Below, piece by piece: positions 26,821 to 34,314 of a DNA stretch of 64,000 nucleotides; position 1 is the stretch's first letter, and each line of letters begins with the position of its first letter. The DNA is from Acidobacteriota bacterium (lineage in GTDB: Bacteria > Acidobacteriota > Vicinamibacteria > Vicinamibacterales > UBA2999), in the NCBI GenBank assembly GCA_030697165.1, contig JAUYQQ010000022.1:310001-374000 (forward strand), in the 5' to 3' direction. A program made the translations under genes and the position numbers. The notes beneath the pieces were generated by a model that saw only the letters and a program-made list of their open reading frames with translations, did no database searches and had not been told where the DNA came from.

Positions 26821-27226
26821 GCGCCTCGCGGGTCCCGGGAATGTCCTCGCCAGGGAGGCGCCGGATGCGAAGGAGTTTGCCGGCCTGGTGCGTTCGGGAC
26901 TGGCGCGGTTGAAGGACGCCGAGAACGATGCGAACGCGCTCGACAGCCGGTTCGATCTCGCCTACAGCGCCGCTCACGCGCTGTGCCTGGCGGCACTCAG
27001 GCATCACGGATTCCGGCCATCGAAACGGTACATCGTGTTTCAAGTGCTGCCCGACACCCTTGGGCTGGGGCCGGAGGTCTGGCGAATTTTATCGAAGTGC
27101 CACGACCTGCGGAATCGGACCGAGTACGAAGGCGTCCTGGACGTAGACGATCGGCTGGTCTCCGACTTGGTCGACGCCTGTCGAAAGGTGGCTGCGAAGG
27201 TTCAGGGGCTGCCGACCTTTGGGTAA
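26798..27226 (+). CDS. HEPN-domain protein, probable RNase toxin partner
   Basis: The 142-aa all-helical protein starts at ATG 26798, inside the preceding gene. The pattern FDLAYSAAHALCLAALRHHGFRPSK followed by KCHDLRNRTEYEG matches HEPN proteins. The RNRTEY segment corresponds to the R-x4-6-H catalytic motif with Tyr at the His position, as in some MNT-linked HEPN proteins. It probably forms a toxin-antitoxin pair with the upstream nucleotidyltransferase. RNase activity is not certain because the His is absent. Confidence 0.75.
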   Translation: MTSPSPLERLAGPGNVLAREAPDAKEFAGLVRSGLARLKDAENDANALDSRFDLAYSAAHALCLAALRHHGFRPSKRYIVFQVLPDTLGLGPEVWRILSKCHDLRNRTEYEGVLDVDDRLVSDLVDACRKVAAKVQGLPTFG

Positions 27227-27275
27227 CGCTGCTTGACGCAGCCGACCAAACCAAGGCGACTGTTGTTGAGTTTCT

Positions 27276-27431
27276 TTAGTGGAAAGTAAGGTCGACGCGT
27301 GGCGCGAACGGGGCGTCCGCACCGCCGATACAGGAGGCCAGCTGGATGGCGGCCAGCGTCGCGGCCGGCAGCTCCTCGAGCCGCGTCATCATGAGGTCGA
27401 CGACCGCTTCGCGTGCTCGCGTCAACCTCGC
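27276..27431 (-). pseudogene. AAA-ATPase/hybrid sensor kinase remnant
   Basis: On the minus strand, 51 open codons read AREAVVDLMMTRLEELPAAT, then LAAIQLASCIGG. This is the conserved 'VVDLMxxKLxxLPxxTxxxLxxAACIG' region seen in the large serine/threonine kinase-AAA-sensor proteins. An in-frame TGA precedes and a TAA follows. It is a short relic between the HEPN gene and terC. The rest of 27227-27421 holds nothing I can support. Confidence 0.5.
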
Positions 27432-28513
27432 TCACGCCGCCTGGCCAACAGCGAGGCCACGACGCCGGCGGCCAGGATGAACAGGACGACGGCGAGGAGG
27501 TAGAGATTGAAGTACTGGCCCACCAGTTCCTTGAGCCAGACGTGGGTCATCATCTTTGCTCCCACGAGCATCAGCACCAGCGCGAGCGACACCTTCAGGT
27601 ACCGGAACTCGTCGATCATCCCCGCCAAAGCGAAGTAGAGGCTGCGCAGCCCAAGAATCGCGAAGACGTTGCTCGTAAAGACCAGGAACGGGTCGCCCGT
27701 GATGGCGAAGATGGCCGGGATCGAGTCAACCGCGAAGATGACGTCGGTGAACTCGACCATGACGAGGGCCAGGAACAGCGGGGTGGCCAGCAGGGCCCCC
27801 GCCGGCGCCGCGTCCACGACCCGGTCCACCTCCACGGCCGCGCCGGGCGTGGCCGCCTCGTGGGACGAGGCCGAACCCGCGCGGACGAAAAAGTGCTGGC
27901 CGTGGAAGCGCTCGGTCACCGGGAAGAGGCGCCGCGTCAGCCTGACCAACAGGTTGCGACTCGGGTCGACCTCGTCCGTCTTCAGCAGCAGCATCTTGAT
28001 CCCAGTCAGGATCAGGAACGCCCCGAACACGTAGATGATCCAACCGAAGCGCTGGATGAGCTGAGCCCCCACGGCGATCATGGCGCCACGCATGAGGAGG
28101 GCGCCCACGATCCCCCAGAACAGCACGCGGTGCTGGTACATTGCGGGGACGGCGAAGAAGCCGAAGAGCATCGCGATCACGAAGATGTTATCCACGGCGA
28201 GCGACTTCTCGACCAGGTACCCGGTGAGGTACTTGATCGCCGCGGTGGCGCCATCGTTGTACACGAGCCCGACGCCCTCCACGGTCTGCGGGGCGACCGT
28301 CATGAGGTCGGGGGTCAGGCCCAGGCCAAGCCAGTGGCGCTCGTAGCCGACATAAATGAACACCGTGAAGGCGAGACCGAGGCCAATCCAGAACGTGGAC
28401 CACCCCAGCGCCTCCCGAACGGACACCACGTGCGCGGTCCGGTGAAAGACCCCAAGGTCGAGGGCCAACAGGAGCAACACGAGGGCGAGGAACCCGACAT
28501 ACATCCAGAGCAT
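27422..28513 (-). CDS. TerC/Alx-family integral membrane protein
   Basis: The 363-aa product begins at ATG 28513 (GGGAAG seven bases upstream); the longer open frame overlaps the upstream UspA gene. Multiple membrane helices with the family acidic motifs: KSLAVDNIFVIAMLF, VEFTDVIFAVDSIPAIFAITGDPFLVFTSN, and GLRSLYFALAG. TerC/Alx proteins are linked to tellurite resistance, Mn2+ homeostasis and alkaline stress, and to metal loading of exported enzymes. It lies 85 bp after a tandem UspA gene, suggesting a stress operon. Confidence 0.92.
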   Translation of the reverse strand: MLWMYVGFLALVLLLLALDLGVFHRTAHVVSVREALGWSTFWIGLGLAFTVFIYVGYERHWLGLGLTPDLMTVAPQTVEGVGLVYNDGATAAIKYLTGYLVEKSLAVDNIFVIAMLFGFFAVPAMYQHRVLFWGIVGALLMRGAMIAVGAQLIQRFGWIIYVFGAFLILTGIKMLLLKTDEVDPSRNLLVRLTRRLFPVTERFHGQHFFVRAGSASSHEAATPGAAVEVDRVVDAAPAGALLATPLFLALVMVEFTDVIFAVDSIPAIFAITGDPFLVFTSNVFAILGLRSLYFALAGMIDEFRYLKVSLALVLMLVGAKMMTHVWLKELVGQYFNLYLLAVVLFILAAGVVASLLARRRERG

Positions 28514-28598
28514 CAGACGACTTCCCAGGGAGCGCGCTGCGCCGCCCGCCGACGATCCATGCGTATCCCTCTCAAAAGACCTGCTGAAGAGTGCCGCT

Positions 28599-29528
28599 TC
28601 AGGAGTGTTCCGGCCGTGCACCGACCGTCACGACCGGGCACGCGGCGCGCCGCACGACGTGGTTCGTAGTGGATCCAAACAGCGCTAGATCGACGGGACC
28701 ACGCCCACGCACGCCCATCACAATCAAGTCGATCGCGCGTTCTTCCGCCATTCGAAGAATCTCGAGGTAGGGCCTGCCGAGCGTGACGGCGTTGGTGATC
28801 CGTGTCCCGCCAGCACGTGCGGCGTTGCTCTCCTCCAGGAAGCGAAGCTCCGTGTCGCACCGCCGCTGCTGCAACTCAGTCATCGTCCTCGACAGTTCCG
28901 GCCGAGTGTCGATCGTCTCGACTACGTGCAATGCCGTGACGGCCGCATCGGCGCGAGCGGCCAGGGACAGCGCGAAGTCCATCGCGTGTGCTGAACAGGT
29001 TGAGAAGTCCGTTGGACACAGAATCTGCCGCACCGAGACATCGCGAGCGGTGCGGGCCATGCCGGGCGGGATGGTCAAGACCGGGCAAGGCGTTTTCCGG
29101 AGCACTTTCTCTGCCACCGACCCTAGCGTGAGTCGATCGAACCCGCTGCGGCCATGCGTGCCGAGCACGACGAGGTCGACTTCGTGTTCCGCGGCATGGC
29201 GGACGATTTGCGCCGTCGCGTTGCCCTCCGCCACCTGTGTTCGCAGCGTGACGCCCGCCGAAGAGAGCGGCGCCAGCAGCAGATGCAGTTCGTCCGCGAT
29301 CGACTTCCGTGCGTCGGGCACTGGCAGCAGCGTCGGCGAACCCGCCGGCGGCCCTGCGGTCGCGGCGACGTGCAGCACGGTCAGTTCGCTCCCGAACAGC
29401 TTGGCGAATGCCGTGGCGTAGGCGAGCACGGAGGCCGAGAACTCTGACAAATCGACCGGGCAGAGAATCCTGCGAATCTCCATCCCGCCTGCCGTGGTCA
29501 TCTGTTGGTTCGCCATAGTTGCCGCCAT
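28599..29528 (-). CDS. Tandem universal stress protein (two UspA domains)
   Basis: The 309-aa product starts at ATG 29528 with GAGGGAA upstream. The two UspA domains are at about 16-155 (RRILCPVDLSEFS...VLGTHGRSGFDRLTLGSVAEKVLRKTPCPVLTI) and 165-305 (RQILCPTDFSTCS...VMGVRGRGPVDLALFGSTTNHVVRRAACPVVTV). Both keep the G-x2-G-x9-G(S/T) ATP-binding pattern. It probably works as an ATP-binding stress sensor. The terC gene follows on the same strand. The sensor-kinase operon is divergent from it. Confidence 0.92.
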   Translation of the reverse strand: MAATMANQQMTTAGGMEIRRILCPVDLSEFSASVLAYATAFAKLFGSELTVLHVAATAGPPAGSPTLLPVPDARKSIADELHLLLAPLSSAGVTLRTQVAEGNATAQIVRHAAEHEVDLVVLGTHGRSGFDRLTLGSVAEKVLRKTPCPVLTIPPGMARTARDVSVRQILCPTDFSTCSAHAMDFALSLAARADAAVTALHVVETIDTRPELSRTMTELQQRRCDTELRFLEESNAARAGGTRITNAVTLGRPYLEILRMAEERAIDLIVMGVRGRGPVDLALFGSTTNHVVRRAACPVVTVGARPEHS

Positions 29529-29864
29529 CGCACGGTTCCCTCGCCGGTCAGCTCAACATAGCGCGGCCGGTTTCAATCGGGAAAATAGGTATTACGGCGC
29601 TTATACTGCCACTTTTCCGATGCATCACGTGGGCGCTCGGGATAGCACACCACCTGTCACGCCGGAAGGGCGAGCGTCCGCAGACTCGTCGGGAGGTGGT
29701 GTGCCAAACGGCACAGTTATACCCATGGAGCGTCGGCAATAGTCGATCTAGCGCCTTAGGCCCAGGAACCATCAGGCGAGGTCCATGAGCTGGCCACAGC
29801 ACGGCGGTCTGTGGCCGAGCTTTGGCACAGCTGAAAACTGTTAGACTCGCTTGCCTTGGCGGTC
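29529..29864. other. Intergenic region with inverted repeats, no gene
   Basis: This 336-bp divergent region between uspA and the sensor operon holds an inverted pair GCACACCACCT (about 29645) / AGGTGGTGTGC (about 29696) and a second one GGCCACAG (29792-29799) / CTGTGGCC (29809-29816). A TATACT-like box lies near 29602. These could be regulator sites for either side. No ORF with protein-like character is seen. Confidence 0.45.
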
Positions 29865-30413
29865 ATGAGAGGTTTGGGTGGGTCCACGGTGAAGCAGGAT
29901 TTGACTTTCGCGGAGTTGGACGTCCCCCTCGAACGGGACGTGTTTCTCAGGACGCTGTTGCGGCACCTGGCCGGGACGTTGCAGGAGGTCGTGGGCCTCG
30001 ATGAAGCCTCCGGTTTCGTGAGCGTCGTCGGCCAACGCATCGGCGGGGAGCTCAACGCGGCGTACACGTCCGCCCTCTCCGTGGAACAACTCACCCGCGA
30101 GCAGGTCGCCGAGGTGCTGGTCGACTTGAAGCGCCGGATCCAGGGCGATTTCTTCGTCATCGAAGAAGACGACGAGAAGATCGTGCTCGGGAACCGCGCG
30201 TGCCCGTTCGCCGAAAAGGTGATTGGGCGCCCCGCCCTCTGCATGATGACGTCGAACGTGTTCGGCAGTATCGCCGCGCAGAACCTCGGATACGCGAAGG
30301 TCGTTATCGAACAGGCTATTGCCCGTGGCGACAGCGGCTGCCGCGTGGTCGTCTACCTCACCCCGAATGAAGCATCGCAGCAGGCCGACGGCCGGGAATA
30401 TTTCAAGTCCTGA
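29865..30413 (+). CDS. Methanogen-output-domain-1-like regulatory protein
   Basis: About 182 aa from ATG 29865; GTG 29889 ([10 protein letters not shown]) is an alternative. The C-terminal half ([83 protein letters not shown], cited in part) fits the 'methanogen output domain', a heme- or ligand-sensing type fold carrying conserved Cys residues ([19 protein letters not shown]). It lies 21 bp before a hybrid histidine kinase and is presumably its signalling partner. The role is inferred from domain and context. Confidence 0.6.
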   Translation: MRGLGGSTVKQDLTFAELDVPLERDVFLRTLLRHLAGTLQEVVGLDEASGFVSVVGQRIGGELNAAYTSALSVEQLTREQVAEVLVDLKRRIQGDFFVIEEDDEKIVLGNRACPFAEKVIGRPALCMMTSNVFGSIAAQNLGYAKVVIEQAIARGDSGCRVVVYLTPNEASQQADGREYFKS

Positions 30414-30434
30414 CGCGCGCCGTCCGGGTGGTCG

Positions 30435-32027
30435 ATGTTTCAGACGTTAACGGATCTCCTCCCTGAGATGATGGTGCTGGTCACGCCCGCGGGCGTGATC
30501 CGCGCCGGCAACCTGGCGTTCCTGAAAGTCGTCGGCCACACTCCCGAGACCATCGACGGCAAGACCCTGATCGAGGTGGGCTGGACGCGTGCCGACGGCT
30601 GGCCCGAGTACCTGCGGCGCTCGGCGGGCACGCGAACCTTCGTCCTCGCGGCTGCCGCCCATCACACCGGCGACGGCACCCCCACGTCGTACCGATGTGA
30701 CGGCGCCCTGTATGAGCCTGGTTCCGGCGATCGGGAACCGACGGTGCTGCTGCGGCTGATTCCGCATGAGTCGTCGTCCGCGCGCTTCGTGGTGCTGACG
30801 CAGAAGATCGAGGAGCTGAGCAGCGAGATCACCAGGCGCCGGCGAGCCGAAGTCGAGTTGCGACTCGCGCAGGGCAAGGAAACCGAGGCGCGGCGCGCCG
30901 CCGAGGCCGCCAGTCTTGCGAAAGACGTGTTCCTGGCGACGCTGTCGCACGAACTGCGGACCCCGCTCAATGCGATGCTGGGGTGGGCGCGGATGTTGCG
31001 AAGCGGGGTTCTGAACGAGGCGCAGCGGTCACACGCGCTGGTCGTGATCGAACGCAATGCCGACATGCAGGCCCGGCTGATCGACGACCTGCTGGACGTC
31101 TCGCGGATCATGGCCGGCCAGTTAAGCCTGCAGTATGAGCCCGTCAACCTGCGACGGGTCATCGACGCGGCCCTGGATGCGGTCCGGCCGGCCCTGGACA
31201 GCAAGGCCCTTCAGGTCTCGACCACGATCGACGTCGACCAGGCGCTGTCCGGAGACCCCGCGAGACTGCAGCAGGTGGTGTGGAACCTCCTGACCAACGC
31301 GGCGAAGTTCACCCCCGCGAATGGGCGAATCACCCTGAGTGCCATTCAAACAGGAGACCTCGTCCGGATCGTGGTGACCGATTCAGGCCAGGGCTTCCCG
31401 GCGAGCTTCAAAGCCCGGATCTTCGAACCGTTCACGCAGGCGGACGCCTCGCTCTCCAGGCCCCATGGCGGCCTGGGCGTCGGCTTGACGATCGTGCGCC
31501 GCCTCGTCGAGGCGCACCACGGGCACGTCGAGGCCGACAGTGCCGGTGTCGGACTCGGCGCGACGTTCACGGTGGCTTTGCCAATCGGCATCCCGGCCCC
31601 GGCGGCCACGCCGCGGCGATGGCCCGCGAGCGGCGTCGATATCACCGGTGTCCGCATCCTCGTCGTCGAAGACGACCCCGATTCAGCGGAGCTGACGAAG
31701 ATGCTCCTGGAAGCGGCGGGCGCCGAAGTCGCCGTGGTCGACAGCGCCCAACAGGCACTGGATCTGCTCGAGCACGGGTCCACGGATGTGCTCGTCTCCG
31801 ACATCGGCTTGCCGTATCAGGACGGCCTGTGGCTGATCGAGCAGGTGCGGGGGCGCGAGGGTGCGGGGCGTCGTCTTCCCGCGCTCGCCGTCACGGCCTT
31901 TGCGACGCCCCAGGACCGGCAAGAGGCGCTGGCCGCCGGCTACGACGAGCATGTTCCGAAGCCACTGGATTTCCAGCTTCTCCTCCAGCGCATCGGGCAG
32001 GTCCGACCCAGACCGGCGCGCTCGTGA
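30435..32027 (+). CDS. Hybrid sensor histidine kinase with C-terminal receiver
   Basis: The 530-aa soluble kinase comprises a PAS domain (about 5-120), a coiled coil (125-165), and HisKA with H-box LATLSHELRTPLNAMLGW (phosphorylated H172). The HATPase domain has N-box VVWNLLTNAAKFTP, DSGQGFP and GGLGVGLTIVRRLVEAHHG. The receiver domain (about 405-525) has acidic pair VVEDDPDS, phosphoacceptor D456 in VLVSDIGLP, and VPKP lysine. No membrane segment. The kinase probably senses cytosolic redox or ligand through PAS and the upstream output-domain protein. No DNA-binding output is encoded alongside. Confidence 0.93.
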   Translation: MFQTLTDLLPEMMVLVTPAGVIRAGNLAFLKVVGHTPETIDGKTLIEVGWTRADGWPEYLRRSAGTRTFVLAAAAHHTGDGTPTSYRCDGALYEPGSGDREPTVLLRLIPHESSSARFVVLTQKIEELSSEITRRRRAEVELRLAQGKETEARRAAEAASLAKDVFLATLSHELRTPLNAMLGWARMLRSGVLNEAQRSHALVVIERNADMQARLIDDLLDVSRIMAGQLSLQYEPVNLRRVIDAALDAVRPALDSKALQVSTTIDVDQALSGDPARLQQVVWNLLTNAAKFTPANGRITLSAIQTGDLVRIVVTDSGQGFPASFKARIFEPFTQADASLSRPHGGLGVGLTIVRRLVEAHHGHVEADSAGVGLGATFTVALPIGIPAPAATPRRWPASGVDITGVRILVVEDDPDSAELTKMLLEAAGAEVAVVDSAQQALDLLEHGSTDVLVSDIGLPYQDGLWLIEQVRGREGAGRRLPALAVTAFATPQDRQEALAAGYDEHVPKPLDFQLLLQRIGQVRPRPARS

Positions 32028-32030
32028 CGG

Positions 32031-32420
32031 TTACGCCTTGCGGGTGGCGCGAATGATCGCGTCCATGTGGTCCAGGTATTTCTCGAGCGCGCGGCGGCCG
32101 GCCGCGGTCAGCTTGTAGCCGGTGCGCGGCGTGCGTCCTTCAAAGCTCTTGCTGCACGACAGGTAGCCGGCATCCTCGAGCTTGCGCGCGTGCACGCTCA
32201 GGTTGCCGTCGGTGGCGCCAAGCGCCGCCTTGAGGTCCGAGAACGACAGGTCGTCGCTCGCCGCCAAGGCGCTGACAATGCCCAGCCGCATGCGGTCGTG
32301 CAGCAGGCGGTCGAGTTCGGTGGCAATGCCGCCGGCGTGCTTGGCCGGCCGCTCGGCGGCCGGCCGCGCGGTGACCGGCGTGTCGATTCTGATTTTCCGT
32401 GCCGCGTTGCTCTTAGCCAC
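32031..32420 (-). CDS. Winged-helix transcriptional regulator (MarR/ArsR-like)
   Basis: The 129-aa product starts at GTG 32420, overlapping the stop region of the membrane-protein gene upstream by eight bases. The fold reads LDRLLHDRMRLGIVSALAASDDLSFSDLKAALGATDGNLSVHARKLEDAGYLSCSKSFEGRTPRTGYKLTAAGRRALEKYLDHM (cited in part), typical of the 'transcriptional regulator' wHTH_27 family that pairs with a small integral membrane protein. It probably controls its own operon. Confidence 0.87.
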   Translation of the reverse strand: MAKSNAARKIRIDTPVTARPAAERPAKHAGGIATELDRLLHDRMRLGIVSALAASDDLSFSDLKAALGATDGNLSVHARKLEDAGYLSCSKSFEGRTPRTGYKLTAAGRRALEKYLDHMDAIIRATRKA

Positions 32421-33015
32421 CGTGGTTCCTCGCTATGTAAACGCCGAAGCCGATTTGCAGCCCGCCAAAACCCGCGGCGAGCCAGAGGTTGCCCCACTCG
32501 GGCGGGGTCACGATGGCGAGCATCCCCAACGTCATGAAACACGCGCCGATCCATCGCACCGCCGGCACGCTGAAGATGCCGCCGGTCAGCAACCCCGCGC
32601 CGTAGAGCAGCAGCCAGGCCGGCGCCATTACCGTGAACTGGCCGACCGCCCACAGCGCGTAGGTAATGGCGGCGCCGGCCACGAACGGTGCGGCGAGGCC
32701 GGCGGCAAACCGGCGTGCGATGGCGCCGGTCAAGGGCGCGCCGGCGCGCTGTGCCTTCCGCGCCATGGCGGCCATGCCCACCAGCGACGCCAGGACTGCG
32801 GCGGCCAGCCACGTGAACAGCCAGCGCTCGCTGGTCGGCTGCCACGACCCCATGAGAGCGGCGGCCAGGGCAATGGCACCCATCACGCACCCGCCCAGGC
32901 CCGGCACCGCGGTAAAGGTGGTGCTGCGCTCCATGGCCTGGCGAATGAACGTCAGGTTGTCGGCGGCGTGCCCGCTGAGGGACGCCGGCGGCGCGTCGGG
33001 GCGTCCGGTTGGCAC
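32413..33015 (-). CDS. Multi-pass membrane protein of unknown function
   Basis: The 200-aa product starts at GTG 33015. Six or so hydrophobic segments occur (GGCVMGAIALAAALMG, WLFTWLAAAVLASLVGMAAM, and four more towards the C-terminus). The N-terminus DNLTFIRQAMERSTTFTAVPG is a recurring head of proteins that pair with this type of wHTH regulator. No catalytic motif is visible. It is coupled to the downstream regulator gene and may sequester it at the membrane. Confidence 0.75.
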   Translation of the reverse strand: MPTGRPDAPPASLSGHAADNLTFIRQAMERSTTFTAVPGLGGCVMGAIALAAALMGSWQPTSERWLFTWLAAAVLASLVGMAAMARKAQRAGAPLTGAIARRFAAGLAAPFVAGAAITYALWAVGQFTVMAPAWLLLYGAGLLTGGIFSVPAVRWIGACFMTLGMLAIVTPPEWGNLWLAAGFGGLQIGFGVYIARNHGG

Positions 33016-33073
33016 TGCAGCTATCTTAGCGTGGCGGCGGGTGGCTCTAAAGAACTTTGTAATTGAGAGTCTA

Positions 33074-33150
33074 GGTCTCCTGATCTCCTGATCTCCTGTT
33101 GTATAATTCAGACAACCCGCCGCGGTTCTCCGCCGGCGGGTTTTGTTTTT
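33074..33150 (+). promoter_or_regulatory. asd leader: GATCTCCT repeats, -10 box and terminator-like hairpin
   Basis: A tandem of (T)GATCTCC units (33074-33098) is followed by a consensus TATAAT (33102-33107). Then comes a GC stem CCCGCCG (33116-33122)/CGGCGGG (33134-33140) with a T-rich tract (33141-33150). This reads as a promoter followed within about 10 bases by an intrinsic terminator, ahead of asd. It could be an attenuator, or a terminator for other transcription. Confidence 0.5.
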
Positions 33151-33183
33151 CAGGGATCAGGGATCAGGGATCGGGGATCAGGG
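33151..33183. repeat. GGGATCA 7-bp tandem repeat
   Basis: About four units of GGGATCA/GGGATCG lie eight bases before the asd ATG. The same unit recurs at 38305-38396 and, inverted, at 38531-38560. Confidence 0.85.
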
Positions 33184-33191
33184 TAATTGCG

Positions 33192-34229
33192 ATGAGCGAG
33201 ATCGAAGTGGGCGTCCTCGGCGCGACCGGTGTGGTCGGCCAGCAGTTCGTGTCGCGGTTGGCGCGGCACCCGTGGTTCAAGCTCACGTGGCTTGCCGCCA
33301 GCGAGCGGTCCGAGGGCAAGGCGTACCGATCGGTGGCCCCGTGGCGGCTGGCCACGCCCATGCCGGACGAATCTGCCGGCCGCGTGGTCGAGGCATGCGT
33401 CCCTGGCCGCGGACCGAAAGTGGTGTTCTCGGGTCTCGACGCGTCGGTGGCGGGCGAGATTGAAGGCGCGTTCGCGGCCGCCGGCCACATCGTGGTCAGC
33501 AACGCGCGCAACTTCCGCATGGACCCGCTCGTCCCGCTGCTCATCCCCGAAGTCAACGCTGACCATCTTTCGCTCCTCCCCGAACAACGCGCCGCCAAGG
33601 GCTGGCCGGGCGCCATCGTCACCAACCCGAACTGCTCGACCGTGGTCCTCGCCATGGCACTGGCGCCGCTCTGCCAGTTCGGCATTCGCAAGGTGATTGT
33701 CTCGACCATGCAGGCCGTCTCCGGTGCCGGCTATCCCGGGGTGCCCTCGCTCGACATTCTCGGCAACATCGTCCCGTTCATCGGCGGCGAAGAAGAGAAG
33801 ATGGAGACCGAGACGCAGAAGATCCTGGGCGCCAATGGCGGCCGCACCCCGCACGCCGCGGCGATCAGCGCGCACACCAACCGCGTGCCGGTACTCGACG
33901 GCCACACCATGACCGTGTCGGTGGACTTCGAGCGCCAGCCATCGATGGCCGATCTCGCCCATGCGATTCGCACATTTTCCGGACGGCCGCAGGAGTTGAA
34001 GCTGCCAACGGCGCCGCAGCCGCCGCTCATCCTGATGGACGAACCCAACCGCCCGCAGCCGCGGCTCGATGCCGACCTGGGCGGCGGCATGGCCGTGGCC
34101 ATCGGCCGCCTGCGCGTGTGCCCGGTGATGCAGGCGAAGTTCGTCGCGCTGGGCCACAATACAGTGCGCGGCGCAGCCGGCGCGGCGATCCTCAACGCCG
34201 AGCTCATGCGCGCCGAAGGCATCTTCTGA
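33192..34229 (+). CDS. asd: Aspartate-semialdehyde dehydrogenase
   Basis: The 345-aa product reduces aspartyl phosphate to the semialdehyde, the branch point to lysine/DAP, threonine and methionine. Features: GATGVVGQQFVSRL (NADP loop), the catalytic Cys in TNPNCSTVV (about 142), QAVSGAGYPGVPSLDILGNIVPFIGGEEEKMETE and the substrate His in HTNRVPVLDGHT. The wording matches the archaeal/fungal-type Asd branch rather than the E. coli one. The start ATG 33192 follows a tandem repeat, and no strong ribosome binding site is visible. It is the first gene of the DAP operon. Confidence 0.93.
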   Translation: MSEIEVGVLGATGVVGQQFVSRLARHPWFKLTWLAASERSEGKAYRSVAPWRLATPMPDESAGRVVEACVPGRGPKVVFSGLDASVAGEIEGAFAAAGHIVVSNARNFRMDPLVPLLIPEVNADHLSLLPEQRAAKGWPGAIVTNPNCSTVVLAMALAPLCQFGIRKVIVSTMQAVSGAGYPGVPSLDILGNIVPFIGGEEEKMETETQKILGANGGRTPHAAAISAHTNRVPVLDGHTMTVSVDFERQPSMADLAHAIRTFSGRPQELKLPTAPQPPLILMDEPNRPQPRLDADLGGGMAVAIGRLRVCPVMQAKFVALGHNTVRGAAGAAILNAELMRAEGIF

Positions 34230-34230
34230 A

Positions 34231-34313
34231 ATCTGGCTTCTGGCTACTGGCTACTGGCTTCTGGCTACTGGCTACTGGCTACTGGCTACTGGCTACTGGA
34301 TACTGGCTACTGA
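34231..34313. repeat. CTACTGG 7-bp tandem repeat between asd and lysC
   Basis: About eleven imperfect units of (G)CTACTGG/CTTCTGG fill the asd-lysC gap and end two bases before the lysC ATG, leaving no recognisable ribosome binding site. Confidence 0.9.
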
Positions 34314-34314
34314 C

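Noticed and set aside
27279-28669. Plus-strand frames opposite terC (74 and 418 codons)
   Set aside because: They are antisense to a clear TerC protein, have Arg/Glu/His-rich shadow composition and no family motif.
29820-29850. Sigma-54-like TGGCAC element upstream of the output-domain gene
   Set aside because: The matching TTGCA/-12 half is absent at the required spacing.
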